The notes: generated from the letters alone by a model not told the origin. A DNA stretch of 64,000 bases from Oerskovia turbata (GCF_000718325.1 NZ_JOFV01000001.1:248001-312000); one strand, 5' to 3'; shown: positions 49,055 through 58,698, counted from the stretch's first letter. A program made the numbers and translations.

Positions 49055-52000
49055 CGGAAGTGGTTCCCATACTGAGCGTGTGCTGGATTAGGGCGTCAAA
49101 CTCGCGCTTCGATCTAGAGTTGAACTTGGGTGCATTGAAGTGCTGGGCCGACTCGTCTCTGCTTTCAATCGTGGCAACAAGAGCGGCGACCAGGTCGCGT
49201 ACGTTTGGTTCGACGACCGATCCGTACCCAATCTGAGTCGCTTCCAAGATGCCCGGAGAAGGATAGGTCACGATAGGTGTGCCCAAGGTCATTGCCTCGA
49301 AGAGGACCATTGGCTGACCTTCGTGCAGCGACGTCAGGGTGAAGACGTCTGCGAGTGCAACGAGTGGCATCGGGTTAGCCAGCTGCCCAGTGAGGAGCAC
49401 ATGATCGGCGAGATCTAGCGATTGAATAGTGGCATTGAGTGATGACTCCATAGGTCCGGAGCCGACGATGAGAGCAAGGATGTGCGGGAATCTGGACCGA
49501 AGGGTCTTGACGGCACGGATGAGATCCGCCTGATTCTTCTCCGTGGAGAGTCGTCCGACAGTCACGATCACCGGCCAGCGGCCTGTGGTCGCTAGAGCGA
49601 CTGACGTCGGGAGGCTCTCTTCCGAACGTGCCTGGATGGACGCCCAATCGAGCGCATTGTGAACCGTGGATACTTGACCGGGCGCCACATGGCCTAGGGC
49701 TCCGAGGTCTGCCTTGTTCAGCGCAGCCGTGGCATCGGAGACGGCTGCGAGCTGATCGAAACCTTGGTAGAGCTGGAAAATTCGTGAAAGCCGGGGGAAG
49801 CGAACAAGGGACTCGTCCAGCATCTGGCTGTGCATGAATGCGATGTTGTGCCCTTCCCGTGCGCGCGCAACGCTGAAGAGAGACATCCAGTACAGAGAAT
49901 AGCCCTCAAATTCGACGTAGACCGCGGGTGACGGAGTGCCAAGCACCCTCACGTGTTCACGTTCATAGGCTGCATCGAACAGCTTCCGTTGCGGTAGCGA
50001 CATCTCGCCGGTGCGGGTGAACCGGTCGACAATCCACTGCTCTTCGGGCGTGGCCAACAATAAACCCTGTCTACCGATCAACTTGACGTCGCGGGGGATG
50101 AGGCGCAACATTTCCGCTCGACCCTCGTCTTTGGCAACCTTGTCCGGTTCGACTATTAGTGCAATCTCGTACTTTTCCCGGTCGATTGTCTTTAGGAGGT
50201 TGATGAGTGACGAGGTGATGCCATTTGGAATGAGCGATGAATAGAATACCAAGCGAACCCGATCCGCTGCCTGGGAGGGTGTAGCCGGGGCCGAGTGGAG
50301 GAGATCAATGCACCGTTGTGCAGCATTGCCGTCCTCAAGCGCGGCATACTTCTGGCGGCTTTCCGTGTAGCGCGGTCCGGGAGTAAATGCGTCCTGAGTG
50401 CTCAGCAGGGCGATCAGATCGTTTCGGTCGGTGCAGATTTCGTCGAATGCCTCGGCGGGGTGGAAGTAGAGCCCCCGTTCCTCGACGTACGCGTCGATGT
50501 CCGGAGCATAAATGATGACCCGGCGGTCGGTGACGAGAAAGTCGAACATGAGACTCGAGAAGTCCGTGACGAGGACGTCGGCCGCCCCCATCACTTCGTA
50601 GGTGTCGATCCCCTCGGGGAGCTGAATTGCGGGAAGGTTGAGGCCCTCCAACTGGTCTTCGACGAGATGGTGCATGCGGAACAGTACGTGCGTGTTCGAG
50701 GTACTGGCCATGGCAGTGAGGTCAGCCTGTATTGCTGCAACGTCGACAGTGCGATTCGTCGGGGAGCCTCGCCATGTCGGAGCGTAGAAGACGATCTGTG
50801 CCGTCGAGCTCGCTGGGAGTCCGAGCTTTTCGAGTAGCGACGCTCTGGAGGTTTCGTTCGCTCTGACGACCTGGTCCAGCCGTGGCGAGCCAGTCGCTAT
50901 GGCTGAACCAGCGTAGAGGCCAGAGATGTCGTAGTCATGGATAAGGGCGTCTCGTGTATGCTCGTTGGGTGCGAATATGTGGGTCGTGCTGAGGAAGTTC
51001 CGGGCTACGTTTGCATGGTCCATGACGCCAGACTTGATGTGCTTCCCCATGGCTTTGATCGGAGTTCCATGCCAGAGGTTTAGGTACTTCTGCTCGGGGC
51101 GCCTGGCGAAGTACTCGACAAATGATGTGTTGTTAATGAGTGTTCCCGCGGTGGCGAGCGTTCGGATGTAGAGTTCGCTCCCATAGTTGGCCAGTACTGT
51201 GCGCGGGTGCGTGCGTACTGCTTCGGGAATGGTGGTACCGGATTTGACCGTCCAGACGAAGAGGGCGTCCTGGTACCGCTCGTCTTCGACCATCGCCATG
51301 TACATCGCGAGGGGGTTGCAGGAGATCTTTTCACCCCAGTATGACTCGAACATGACCACGCGCGCGTCGACAGGGTAGCGGCTCCAGTACTCGGCATAGA
51401 GTGCTCGACGACGCTTGTGCGTTGACTTCAGGATTTCGTCGAGCGCTAGCCCATCTGGGCGACTGAACTCGCGTGCGGCCAGCAGAACACCGCTGGCTCG
51501 CTCGTAGTAACCTTCGGTGGCAAGTGCCTGAGCATGGTCTGCGGCCGCGTCCACATCGATCTCGTTCGCACGTTCCTTGTACCGTGCGAAGGCGTGGATG
51601 GAGCGCTCGGTGTCTCGTGCCTTGCTGAGGAGGCGTGCATACCTAAGCCATGTGTCGGAACTCGTCGGGTAGTGCGTTACACCAGCCTCGGCGATACGCA
51701 ACTGGTGTTGCAGGGAACGTGCCGTGCCCTCGGATATCGAAAGGGACGACTCGTCCTCGATCCTTGGTGCCGAGTGAAGAGCCTGAGGACCCCGGGCGAA
51801 AGCAAGGAGCGCAGCGAGAGCTTCCTGGTGAGCCCCGATCGTGTCCAGGCAGGCTCCTAGTCGGTAGGCCCAGTCTTTCTGCTTCCATTCCCCGATCTCG
51901 AGTGCTCGTGAGTAGGCATCTGCCGCCAGTTCGTACTCAAGGTTTCGTTCGAGGGCGTGTGCCAGTTTGTAGTTCCAGTAGGCCTTCTCCGGCTCGAGGA

Positions 52001-52892
52001 CGAGTGCGATACTGAACCATCGAACTGCTTCTTCCCATCGATATTGCCGGTCCAGTGCGTACCCTGCTTTGAAGGCGATCTCTGGAGACTTGTTGCCCTG
52101 GTCCCAGGCTTTTATGTACCATTCTGAAGCCTTCTCCCAGTCGCCCTGGGCCTGAAACAGTGCGCCTGGTCCATGGGTGGCAGCATCGTGCTTGGTGTCG
52201 AGGCGACAAGCGACCCGATACGCCGCGACGGCGTCGTCGATTCGCCCCAGGGCTTCGAGCGCGAGGCCATGTGAAAGATGCGTCTGCGCCGTGCCGGTCG
52301 CGATTTCGTGGTACTTGGCGAACTCTGATGCTGCCAGTTCGTGGTTACGCATAGCACTCGCCGCACGTGCCAGGGCGAGGGTTGAATCTCTGTTCTCAAG
52401 TGTACGTGCCGCGCGTGCCACTAGATCGAGCTTTCGCCACGCCGGGGCGCTCGATGGAACCGAGGCGAGGAGTTCGCGCGCTGCACGCTTGTTGTTCTGA
52501 TCGACCTGCAGAGCTGTCTCGAAGTGCCCAACTGCTTCGGCCTTTCGATGGAGGGCCTGGAGGCACCTGCCGGCCCTGTAGTGCAACTCAGAAACTCCTG
52601 GGCGGAGCTCGATTGCGGCCAGGTACGATGTCAACGCGGCGTCGAAGCGCTTGTTCCTTTCCTGGACGAAACCGAGGCGGTGGTGCCATTCGGCGTGCCC
52701 TGGATCCAGATCGACGGCCGATGCAATTTGCTGTTCCGCGGCGTTGATCTTTCCGGTCTTGAGGAGTTCGATTCCGTACTTGTACCGTGCCGCTGCGTTG
52801 GCGGGGCGCGAGGCGGAAGCGATTGCCCGACGTGCGGCGAGTCTTGCTGCATTCGCCGTACGTTTGGTGAGGGTCTCTGTGCTGGGGATCAT
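49047..52892 (-). CDS. TPR/CDP-glycerol glycerophosphotransferase/GT4 triple-domain protein
   Basis: A 1281-residue protein. Residues about 30-430 are tetratricopeptide repeats (AEWHHRLGFVQERNKRFDAALTSYLAAIELRP type). Residues about 510-850 are TagF-like: RVVMFESYWGEKISCNP, LNLWHGTPIKAMGKHI (about 606), FYAPTWRGSP and VTDFSSLMFDFLVTDRRVIIY (about 776). Residues about 885-1270 are a GT4 glycosyltransferase: VFYSSLIPNGITSSLINLL, IVTVGRLSTEKNQADLIRAV and LHEGQPMVLFEAMTLGTPIV. One chain could thus add glycerol-phosphate and a sugar, with TPRs binding a partner or the growing chain. It sits 10 bp after wecB. Confidence 0.87.
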   Translation of the reverse strand: MIPSTETLTKRTANAARLAARRAIASASRPANAAARYKYGIELLKTGKINAAEQQIASAVDLDPGHAEWHHRLGFVQERNKRFDAALTSYLAAIELRPGVSELHYRAGRCLQALHRKAEAVGHFETALQVDQNNKRAARELLASVPSSAPAWRKLDLVARAARTLENRDSTLALARAASAMRNHELAASEFAKYHEIATGTAQTHLSHGLALEALGRIDDAVAAYRVACRLDTKHDAATHGPGALFQAQGDWEKASEWYIKAWDQGNKSPEIAFKAGYALDRQYRWEEAVRWFSIALVLEPEKAYWNYKLAHALERNLEYELAADAYSRALEIGEWKQKDWAYRLGACLDTIGAHQEALAALLAFARGPQALHSAPRIEDESSLSISEGTARSLQHQLRIAEAGVTHYPTSSDTWLRYARLLSKARDTERSIHAFARYKERANEIDVDAAADHAQALATEGYYERASGVLLAAREFSRPDGLALDEILKSTHKRRRALYAEYWSRYPVDARVVMFESYWGEKISCNPLAMYMAMVEDERYQDALFVWTVKSGTTIPEAVRTHPRTVLANYGSELYIRTLATAGTLINNTSFVEYFARRPEQKYLNLWHGTPIKAMGKHIKSGVMDHANVARNFLSTTHIFAPNEHTRDALIHDYDISGLYAGSAIATGSPRLDQVVRANETSRASLLEKLGLPASSTAQIVFYAPTWRGSPTNRTVDVAAIQADLTAMASTSNTHVLFRMHHLVEDQLEGLNLPAIQLPEGIDTYEVMGAADVLVTDFSSLMFDFLVTDRRVIIYAPDIDAYVEERGLYFHPAEAFDEICTDRNDLIALLSTQDAFTPGPRYTESRQKYAALEDGNAAQRCIDLLHSAPATPSQAADRVRLVFYSSLIPNGITSSLINLLKTIDREKYEIALIVEPDKVAKDEGRAEMLRLIPRDVKLIGRQGLLLATPEEQWIVDRFTRTGEMSLPQRKLFDAAYEREHVRVLGTPSPAVYVEFEGYSLYWMSLFSVARAREGHNIAFMHSQMLDESLVRFPRLSRIFQLYQGFDQLAAVSDATAALNKADLGALGHVAPGQVSTVHNALDWASIQARSEESLPTSVALATTGRWPVIVTVGRLSTEKNQADLIRAVKTLRSRFPHILALIVGSGPMESSLNATIQSLDLADHVLLTGQLANPMPLVALADVFTLTSLHEGQPMVLFEAMTLGTPIVTYPSPGILEATQIGYGSVVEPNVRDLVAALVATIESRDESAQHFNAPKFNSRSKREFDALIQHTLSMGTTSDD

Positions 52893-52902
52893 CTGGATGG
52901 TC

Positions 52903-54072
52903 TCACTTGTTTGTGGTGTGGAGGTCGGAGGGCTGCCCGTCGCTTGGGTCGGTTGTTCCTCGGGCGCTCAAACTGATCGCGCGAAGGGAGGACTGGGCTG
53001 CGTCGCCGTTCCCGTACGGGTTGGTGGAGCTTGCCATCTTGGCGTACGTGTCTGGATTGCTGAGGACCTGGCGAATCTGAAGTTCGACGTCTTCCTGCCG
53101 TGTGCCGATGAGTCGGGTGGTTCCGGCCGCGACACCTTCGGGCCTTTCGGTGCTTTCGCGTAGGACCAGGACCGGTTTTCCGAGGCTGGGAGCCTCCTCC
53201 TGAATTCCTCCCGAGTCTGTGACGATGAGATGGCTCAATGACATCAGGCGGGTGAAGCCTCCGTAGCTCAACGGTTCGGTCGTCGTCACGTTGGTGATTC
53301 CGCTCAACGCTGGGAGCAGAGCGTCCCTGACCAGGGGGTTGCGGTGGAGAGGGAGCACGATCTCCACGTCCGGAAACTCGAGCGCGATCCTGGCCAGGGC
53401 GCGACCGATACCCTGCATCGCGGACCCCCAGTTTTCCCTCCGATGGGTTGTGAGAAGTAGGATCTTTCGTCCGCTCGCGGCGAGCGCTTCCAAAGCTGGG
53501 TCGGTGAAGGGCACTCGTTTCGAAGCGGCCATGAGCAGGGCATCGATCACGGTGTTCCCCGTGACCACGATCGTCGAGTCGTCCACGCCTTCGGCCAGCA
53601 GGTTCGCCCGGCTCGTCTCGGTCGGCGCGAGGTGCAGAGCAGCGATCTGGGTCGTGATCCTGCGGTTCGCCTCCTCGGGGAACGGCGAGGAGATGTCGCC
53701 GCTGCGCAAGCCTGCTTCCAGGTGGATCACGGGGATCCTGCGGTAGAAGGCGGCGAGGGCGGCCGCCGTCGACGTCGACGTGTCGCCCTGCACGATGACC
53801 GCTGCAGGCTCTTCCTTCTCGAGGATCGGGTCGAGGCCGTCCATGACGCGCGCGAAGATCTGCGCGAGCGTCTGCCCGTGGCTCATGATGTTCAGGTCGT
53901 GGTCCGGGACGATCCCGAACAGCTCGTTCACCTGGTCGAGCATCTCGCGGTGCTGCCCGGTGACGACGGTGACGCTCTCGAAGTCGTCACTGTCTTCGAG
54001 GGCCTTGATGACCGGTGCGACCTTGATGGCCTCGGGCCGCGTGCCGTAGACGGTCATGATGCGGGGGCGCAC
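52903..54072 (-). CDS. wecB: UDP-N-acetylglucosamine 2-epimerase (non-hydrolysing)
   Basis: A 389-residue enzyme turning UDP-GlcNAc into UDP-ManNAc. Motifs: MTVYGTRPEAIKVAPVIKAL at the start, QGDTSTSTAAALAAFYRRIPVIHLEAGLRSGD, TTHRRENWG, and LIVTDSGGIQEEAPSLGKPVLVLR with STERPE. The product would be oxidised by WecC encoded on the plus strand, giving UDP-ManNAcA for a teichuronic-like unit. Its start is 2 bp after the tagH stop, so it is coupled with the exporter. Confidence 0.95.
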   Translation of the reverse strand: MRPRIMTVYGTRPEAIKVAPVIKALEDSDDFESVTVVTGQHREMLDQVNELFGIVPDHDLNIMSHGQTLAQIFARVMDGLDPILEKEEPAAVIVQGDTSTSTAAALAAFYRRIPVIHLEAGLRSGDISSPFPEEANRRITTQIAALHLAPTETSRANLLAEGVDDSTIVVTGNTVIDALLMAASKRVPFTDPALEALAASGRKILLLTTHRRENWGSAMQGIGRALARIALEFPDVEIVLPLHRNPLVRDALLPALSGITNVTTTEPLSYGGFTRLMSLSHLIVTDSGGIQEEAPSLGKPVLVLRESTERPEGVAAGTTRLIGTRQEDVELQIRQVLSNPDTYAKMASSTNPYGNGDAAQSSLRAISLSARGTTDPSDGQPSDLHTTNK

Positions 54073-54074
54073 CG

Positions 54075-55010
54075 CTACCTACTCTCTGTCTCGTCGGCGC
54101 GGGCCTTCGGCCGCTGCCCTCGTACATGGCGTGGGGTGTAGAACTTTCCGGGTGGCTCTTCGATCTTGACGAACGTGTCCTCGCGCTCGCTGAGTGCGTC
54201 CTCGATGATGGTCTTGGCTTCTTCGGGCTTGTCCTTGGCGATCGCCCAGGCCCACTTGCGGTAGCGCAGGGCGACGTCCTCGGCCGGTCCGTCGAGGATG
54301 AGGCGACCGTGGTTGAGCCAGATCGCGCGCGTGCACGTCTCCTCGATGGTCTGCGCGGCGTGGCTCACGAGGAAGACGGTTCCCGCGTTCTCGCGGAGCT
54401 TCGACATCCGCACCTCGCTGCGCTCCTTGAAGGCGGCGTCACCGGTCGCCAGGGCCTCGTCGATGAGGAGGATGTCCGGGTTGGCGGCGGTGGCGATCGC
54501 GAAGCGCAGACGTGACCCCATGCCGGACGAGTACGTCTTCATGGGGAGGTAGATCGACTTGCCGAGTCCGGCGAGCTGGATGACGTCGGGTACCGCCAAG
54601 GCAGTCTCCTCGGGCGAGAGCCCCATGGCGAGGCAGCCGAGCCGGACGTTCTGCTCGCCGGACAGGTCGGGGACCAGGGCGGCGTTGACGCCGATCAGGA
54701 CGGGACTGCTCTCGGCGAGCACCTGACCACGTGCAGGCTTCTCGAGGCCCGCGATGATCCGCAGCAGGGTGCTCTTGCCCGAGCCGTTCTGACCGACGAT
54801 CCCGATCTGCTCACCCGACCGTGCGACGAAGGAGATGCCGGCGAGTGCACGGACGATGACCATGGGCTGACGTCCCAGCACGGTCCGTGCCGCGCGCGTC
54901 AGCCGGTTGGAGCGTCGGCGCTCTGCCGTGTCCGTCGACGGGACGCGGTAGCGGACGTGGACGTCCTGGACCGCGACCGTGGCGGTGGCGAACGGGTCAG
55001 AGACGGCCAT
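54075..55010 (-). CDS. tagH: Teichoic-acid-type ABC exporter, ATP-binding subunit
   Basis: A 311-residue ATPase; the ATG at 55010 follows GAGGAGTCGT. Walker A GIVGQNGSGKSTLLR, signature YSSGMGSRLRFAIA, Walker B ILLIDEALATGD and the switch His in LVSHAAQTI are seen. The signature YSSGM and a C-terminal extension of about 50 residues are typical for polysaccharide/teichoic acid exporters (TagH, Wzt). It overlaps tagG by 14 nt. Confidence 0.93.
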   Translation of the reverse strand: MAVSDPFATATVAVQDVHVRYRVPSTDTAERRRSNRLTRAARTVLGRQPMVIVRALAGISFVARSGEQIGIVGQNGSGKSTLLRIIAGLEKPARGQVLAESSPVLIGVNAALVPDLSGEQNVRLGCLAMGLSPEETALAVPDVIQLAGLGKSIYLPMKTYSSGMGSRLRFAIATAANPDILLIDEALATGDAAFKERSEVRMSKLRENAGTVFLVSHAAQTIEETCTRAIWLNHGRLILDGPAEDVALRYRKWAWAIAKDKPEEAKTIIEDALSEREDTFVKIEEPPGKFYTPRHVRGQRPKARADETESR

Positions 55011-55941
55011 ACGACTCCTCCCCTTGCCAGAACACCAGGAAGCCCACGAACAGGGTGCCGAACGCCCACGCACTTAGGGCGATCCACATCGAGCCGGCCG
55101 GGGTCTCGCCGTACAGGAGACAGTCGCGCACCATGTCCAGCACCATGAACATGGGGTTGGCCTCCATGAGGGACAGGATCGTGGGGTGGTCGATGAACCT
55201 GTCGTAGGAGAAGAAGACCGCCGAGCCGTAGAGCCACAACCGCATCGCGAACGAGATGAGCTGGTTGAGGTCCGGGACCTTGGCGGCTGCGCGCGCGAGC
55301 AGCAGGGCGAGCCCGGTGCAGAAGACGACCTGGAGCGCCAGCACGCCCGGGACGAGCAGCACCCGCCACGACATGACCTCGGTCGGTGGCAGGACGACGA
55401 GGATCGCGACCATCGCCCCCAGGACGGGAACCATGTTGAGCATCTCGCGAAGGATCACGGAGACGGGGAGCGCGGCCCGGGGAAAGGCGAACGCCCGGAT
55501 GAGGTTCCGCCCGGCCGTGATGGACCGGGCGCCACCGGTCACGCAACGGGTCGTGAACGAGAAGAGGAAGACCCCGATGATGAGGTACCCGAGGAAGTTC
55601 TCGATCCCGCGCGAGGACTTGAGCAGCAGACCGAAGATCAGGAAGTACGTCAGCCCGTCCAGGATCGGCTTGAGCACGAGCCACGCGGTACCGAGCAGGG
55701 TCTCGCGCGTCCCGCTCGTGACCTTGGCCCGGGCGTCGGCCCACAGGAAGTAGCGCCGGCCCCAGAGCTGGGAGATGTACTCGCCGAGCGGCGGCCTTGC
55801 TCCGACTCGCGTCAGGCGCCCCGCCGAGATGACCTCGACCTTGGTCTCGGGCCCCTGGAAGAGCATCGCGTAGAGGTCGCTGGGGGACGACGTGCCCGAC
55901 GCCTTGTCCACCTTCTTGTCCTTCTCGATCGCCTCTGTCAT
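54997..55941 (-). CDS. tagG: Teichoic-acid-type ABC exporter, permease subunit
   Basis: A 314-residue membrane protein starting at the ATG at 55941. A basic N-terminus of about 75 residues is followed by six helices of the ABC-2 type (LLGTAWLVLKPILDGLTYFLIFGLLL, AAKVPDLNQLISFAMRLWLYGSAVFF and so on). The LWGRRYFLWADARAKVTSG segment before the first helix is typical of TagG/Wzm. It would move lipid-linked polymer to the outer face with TagH. A 7-bp gap separates it from the LCP gene before it. Confidence 0.92.
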   Translation of the reverse strand: MTEAIEKDKKVDKASGTSSPSDLYAMLFQGPETKVEVISAGRLTRVGARPPLGEYISQLWGRRYFLWADARAKVTSGTRETLLGTAWLVLKPILDGLTYFLIFGLLLKSSRGIENFLGYLIIGVFLFSFTTRCVTGGARSITAGRNLIRAFAFPRAALPVSVILREMLNMVPVLGAMVAILVVLPPTEVMSWRVLLVPGVLALQVVFCTGLALLLARAAAKVPDLNQLISFAMRLWLYGSAVFFSYDRFIDHPTILSLMEANPMFMVLDMVRDCLLYGETPAGSMWIALSAWAFGTLFVGFLVFWQGEESYGRL

Positions 55942-55948
55942 GTCGCGC

Positions 55949-56956
55949 CTACGACGATCCTGTGGGCGAGTACTCGGTGCCGTACGTGGCGACGTAGGCG
56001 TCGACCGTGTCGGTGCGCAGCGCCTCGCCGAGCGCGGCGGTCTGCGGCGCGTCCACGAGGTTGACGGAGGCGCCGCCGCGGTTGCCGAAACCGGTGATGG
56101 GCACCATGAGCCCGACGACGTCCTCGCGCTCGAGCGTGGCCGCGAGAGGGACGAGCGCGAACGCGTCGTCGACGTCGAGGTCACCGGTGATCTTCACGTT
56201 CCGTACGAGCATGGGTATCAGCTCGGCGAGCACGGCCGGCTCGTCGGCGCGGTCGGCGATGCGGTCGAGCATGCCGATGATCGCGGCGCGCTGGCGCTCG
56301 GTGCGATCGAGGTCGCCGAGCGGCAGCCGCTTGCGCTCGCGCACGTAGATGAGGCCGTCGGTGCTCGACAGGGTCACGGGCCCCTGGGGGAAGGTGACGA
56401 CGCGCCCCGTGCTCTGCACGGTCACCGTGCTCGCGTGCTTGTTCTCGACCTCGAACCCGTCAAGGGCGCGCGTCAACGCGATGAAGCCCGCGAAGTTGGA
56501 CTGGATCGCGTAGTCGATCTCCACCCCGCCCAGGATGTCCGAGACCGTCCGGCTGAGCGTCTCGGTGCCCCCGCGGGAGAAGGCCGCGTTGATCTTCCCC
56601 TCGCCGAGCCCGGGGATGGGTACCCACATGTCTCGGGTGAGTGACACGAGGTACACGTTCGAACGGTCCGCCGGGACGTGGACCAGCATGATCGTGTCGG
56701 CGTTGCCCGTCAGGTCCGTGGCCTCGCGCGAGTCCGTGCCGATCAGGAGCACGTTGACCGGCCCGTCGGGCAGGGGGTCGACAGGTTCAGGGGGCGCCGT
56801 CGGAGAAGGGGTCGGCGCAGGTGACGGGGTCGGAGACGGTGCAGCAGCGCTCGGTGACGGAGAGCGGGTCGGGGCCGGTGGTGCTCCCGTGCACCCTGCG
56901 AGGACGGTCAACGCGACCAGGGTGCTCAGGGCGCGACGAAGCCAGGGGGCCCTCAT
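55949..56956 (-). CDS. LytR-CpsA-Psr (LCP) family wall-polymer ligase, lipoprotein form
   Basis: A 335-residue protein; the ATG at 56956 follows CAGGAGGAGG. A lipobox (VLAGC, Cys 22) predicts a lipoprotein, in place of the usual membrane helix, then a Pro/Ser/Thr linker (residues 25-58). LCP motifs: VLLIGTDSREATDL, LVSLTRDMWVPIPGLGEGKINAAF and YVRERKRLPLGDLDRTERQRAAI, with conserved Asp and Arg residues for pyrophosphate-lipid handling. It would join the exported polymer to peptidoglycan. Embedded in the operon with 4-nt overlap to the GT gene. Confidence 0.92.
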   Translation of the reverse strand: MRAPWLRRALSTLVALTVLAGCTGAPPAPTRSPSPSAAAPSPTPSPAPTPSPTAPPEPVDPLPDGPVNVLLIGTDSREATDLTGNADTIMLVHVPADRSNVYLVSLTRDMWVPIPGLGEGKINAAFSRGGTETLSRTVSDILGGVEIDYAIQSNFAGFIALTRALDGFEVENKHASTVTVQSTGRVVTFPQGPVTLSSTDGLIYVRERKRLPLGDLDRTERQRAAIIGMLDRIADRADEPAVLAELIPMLVRNVKITGDLDVDDAFALVPLAATLEREDVVGLMVPITGFGNRGGASVNLVDAPQTAALGEALRTDTVDAYVATYGTEYSPTGSS

Positions 56957-58698
56957 GATCCTCCTCCTGCCAGCGCTCGTGCGTACACCGCACCGTACCG
57001 GGTCGTGTTCGCACCCCACGTCCGAGAGGTGGCGAGCGCGCGACCGCGCGTCAGCATGCCATGACGAGCCTCGTCGTCGCTGAGGATGTCCAGCACCAGG
57101 GCGGCCCACGTCTCGACGTCCCCGGCGGGTGCGAGCCGCCCGGCGTCTCCCACGGCCTCGCGCAGCGCCGGCAGGTCGCTCGCGACCACGGGTCTGCCGA
57201 TCGCCATGGCCTCGACGGGCTTGAGGGGGGTGACCAGCCGTGTCACGCGGTCGTCGCGGCGTGGCACGAGGAACACGTCGAGCGCCGCCATGTGGAGGGA
57301 GGCCTGCTCGTGCGGCACGCGTCCGGGGAAGATCGCGTGCGCACCCAGACCCAGCTCGTCGGCGAGGCGCAGCAGTCCGGGCCGGGCGACTCCGTCACCC
57401 ACGACGAGGGCCGTCACGTCGACGCCTCGCTGCCGCAGGAGCGCGACGGCACGCAGGATCGTGTCGTGCCCCTCGTAGCCGACGAGGCTGCTGACGGTCC
57501 CGACGACGAACGTGGCCTCGGGCAGCCCCAGCGCGGCTCGCGCGGCGGCAGGGGAAGGATGCTCGGACAGGAGCGAGGACCGCACCGCGTTCGGCACGAC
57601 CGAGATCCGCTCGGCCGGCACGCCGCGCGAGACGAGCTCGTCGCGCATGGTCGCGCTCAGGGTCACGACGGCGTCCGCGGACGTCGCGAGCTCGGTCTCC
57701 TTGGCGCGGAGCAGCGCCCGCCGCTCGGAGCGCTCCGCGACCTCGCGCGCCTCGGGCGTCCCGTGCGAGGCGACCCAGGTCTCCTCGGGCAGACCGCGCA
57801 CCTCGTAGACCCACGGGATCCCCAGGCGTCGAGCCGCCGTACGGGTCACGTCCCCGTTGGTCCCCGGGGTCGTGGTGTGCAGGAGGCTGGGCGCGAAGTC
57901 CTGCGCAGACCGGACGAGCAGGTCGGTCGCTTCCTCGAACCTCCGGGCGGGATCGTTCGGCAGTCCTGACGGGATCAGTCGGCGGTACGGGATCCCGTCG
58001 ACGACGTCGACCCCGCGCGCACCCAACGACCCGATGGTCACCGGGTAGCCGGCACGGGTGGTGGCCGCGACCCGCATCCCCGCCTCCCGCTGGGCCGTGA
58101 GGACCGCGTGGCTGCGCAGCGTGTACCCGCTCTGGGTGTGCGGCAACGAGTTGGTGAGGTGGTGCAGCACGGCGAGCGGCGCCGTCGGGCCGGGAGAGGG
58201 GGCGCGACGCTCACGGGGCGTGACCTCCGCGCGCGGCGCGAGAGCGTCGACCTGCCCGAGCAGGCTCGCGAGGACGCGACGCTCGGCGCGCCCCGACGCC
58301 CGTGCCGCGCGCAGGCCCGCGACGTCGCCCCGCTGCCACAGGGCGCGCAGACGCGCCGGTCCCCGGGAGGCGACGGCGTCCAGGAGGTCCGCACGCCCGA
58401 CGGCGACGGCCACCTCGGCGCCGATCCGCGACCGACCGCCGGACGACTCGAGGAGTCGGGACGACTCGTCGGCGGCGCCGGCGGAGTCACCCGCGAGATA
58501 GCGCGACAGAGCGTGCGGCGCCGACGGGGAGGGCGCCAGCCCCAGGGCGCGCACGGCACCGGCCCGGACCCGGGCGGGAGAGCGCCGCACCGCCTGGACC
58601 AGGAGCCAGACCGGGTCGTCGACGAGCGCGCGCGCCCCGAAGGACACCGCGAACCGGACGTTGCGCGCGAGATCCCGCACGGTCGACGAACCGCTCAT
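56953..58698 (-). CDS. GT4-family glycosyltransferase with N-terminal helical extension
   Basis: A 581-residue protein; the ATG at 58698 overlaps the previous gene by 4 nt. The first 160 residues are Ala/Arg-rich helices of no known family. Then the GT-B fold: LHHLTNSLPHTQSGYTLRSHAV at the N-lobe, NAVRSSLL, VVGTVSSLVGYEGHDTILRAVALL at the C-lobe, and TPLKPVEAMAIGRPVVASDLPALRE with the sugar-nucleotide Glu. It would add a sugar to the lipid-linked precursor in the cytoplasm. The substrate is unknown. Confidence 0.88.
   Translation of the reverse strand: MSGSSTVRDLARNVRFAVSFGARALVDDPVWLLVQAVRRSPARVRAGAVRALGLAPSPSAPHALSRYLAGDSAGAADESSRLLESSGGRSRIGAEVAVAVGRADLLDAVASRGPARLRALWQRGDVAGLRAARASGRAERRVLASLLGQVDALAPRAEVTPRERRAPSPGPTAPLAVLHHLTNSLPHTQSGYTLRSHAVLTAQREAGMRVAATTRAGYPVTIGSLGARGVDVVDGIPYRRLIPSGLPNDPARRFEEATDLLVRSAQDFAPSLLHTTTPGTNGDVTRTAARRLGIPWVYEVRGLPEETWVASHGTPEAREVAERSERRALLRAKETELATSADAVVTLSATMRDELVSRGVPAERISVVPNAVRSSLLSEHPSPAAARAALGLPEATFVVGTVSSLVGYEGHDTILRAVALLRQRGVDVTALVVGDGVARPGLLRLADELGLGAHAIFPGRVPHEQASLHMAALDVFLVPRRDDRVTRLVTPLKPVEAMAIGRPVVASDLPALREAVGDAGRLAPAGDVETWAALVLDILSDDEARHGMLTRGRALATSRTWGANTTRYGAVYARALAGGGS

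Noticed and set aside
58172..58196. Further copy of the 22-mer terminator arm
   Set aside because: Only about 17 bases match and it lies in coding sequence; GGCGCCGTCGGGC-type words also occur in several other genes, so chance is likely.
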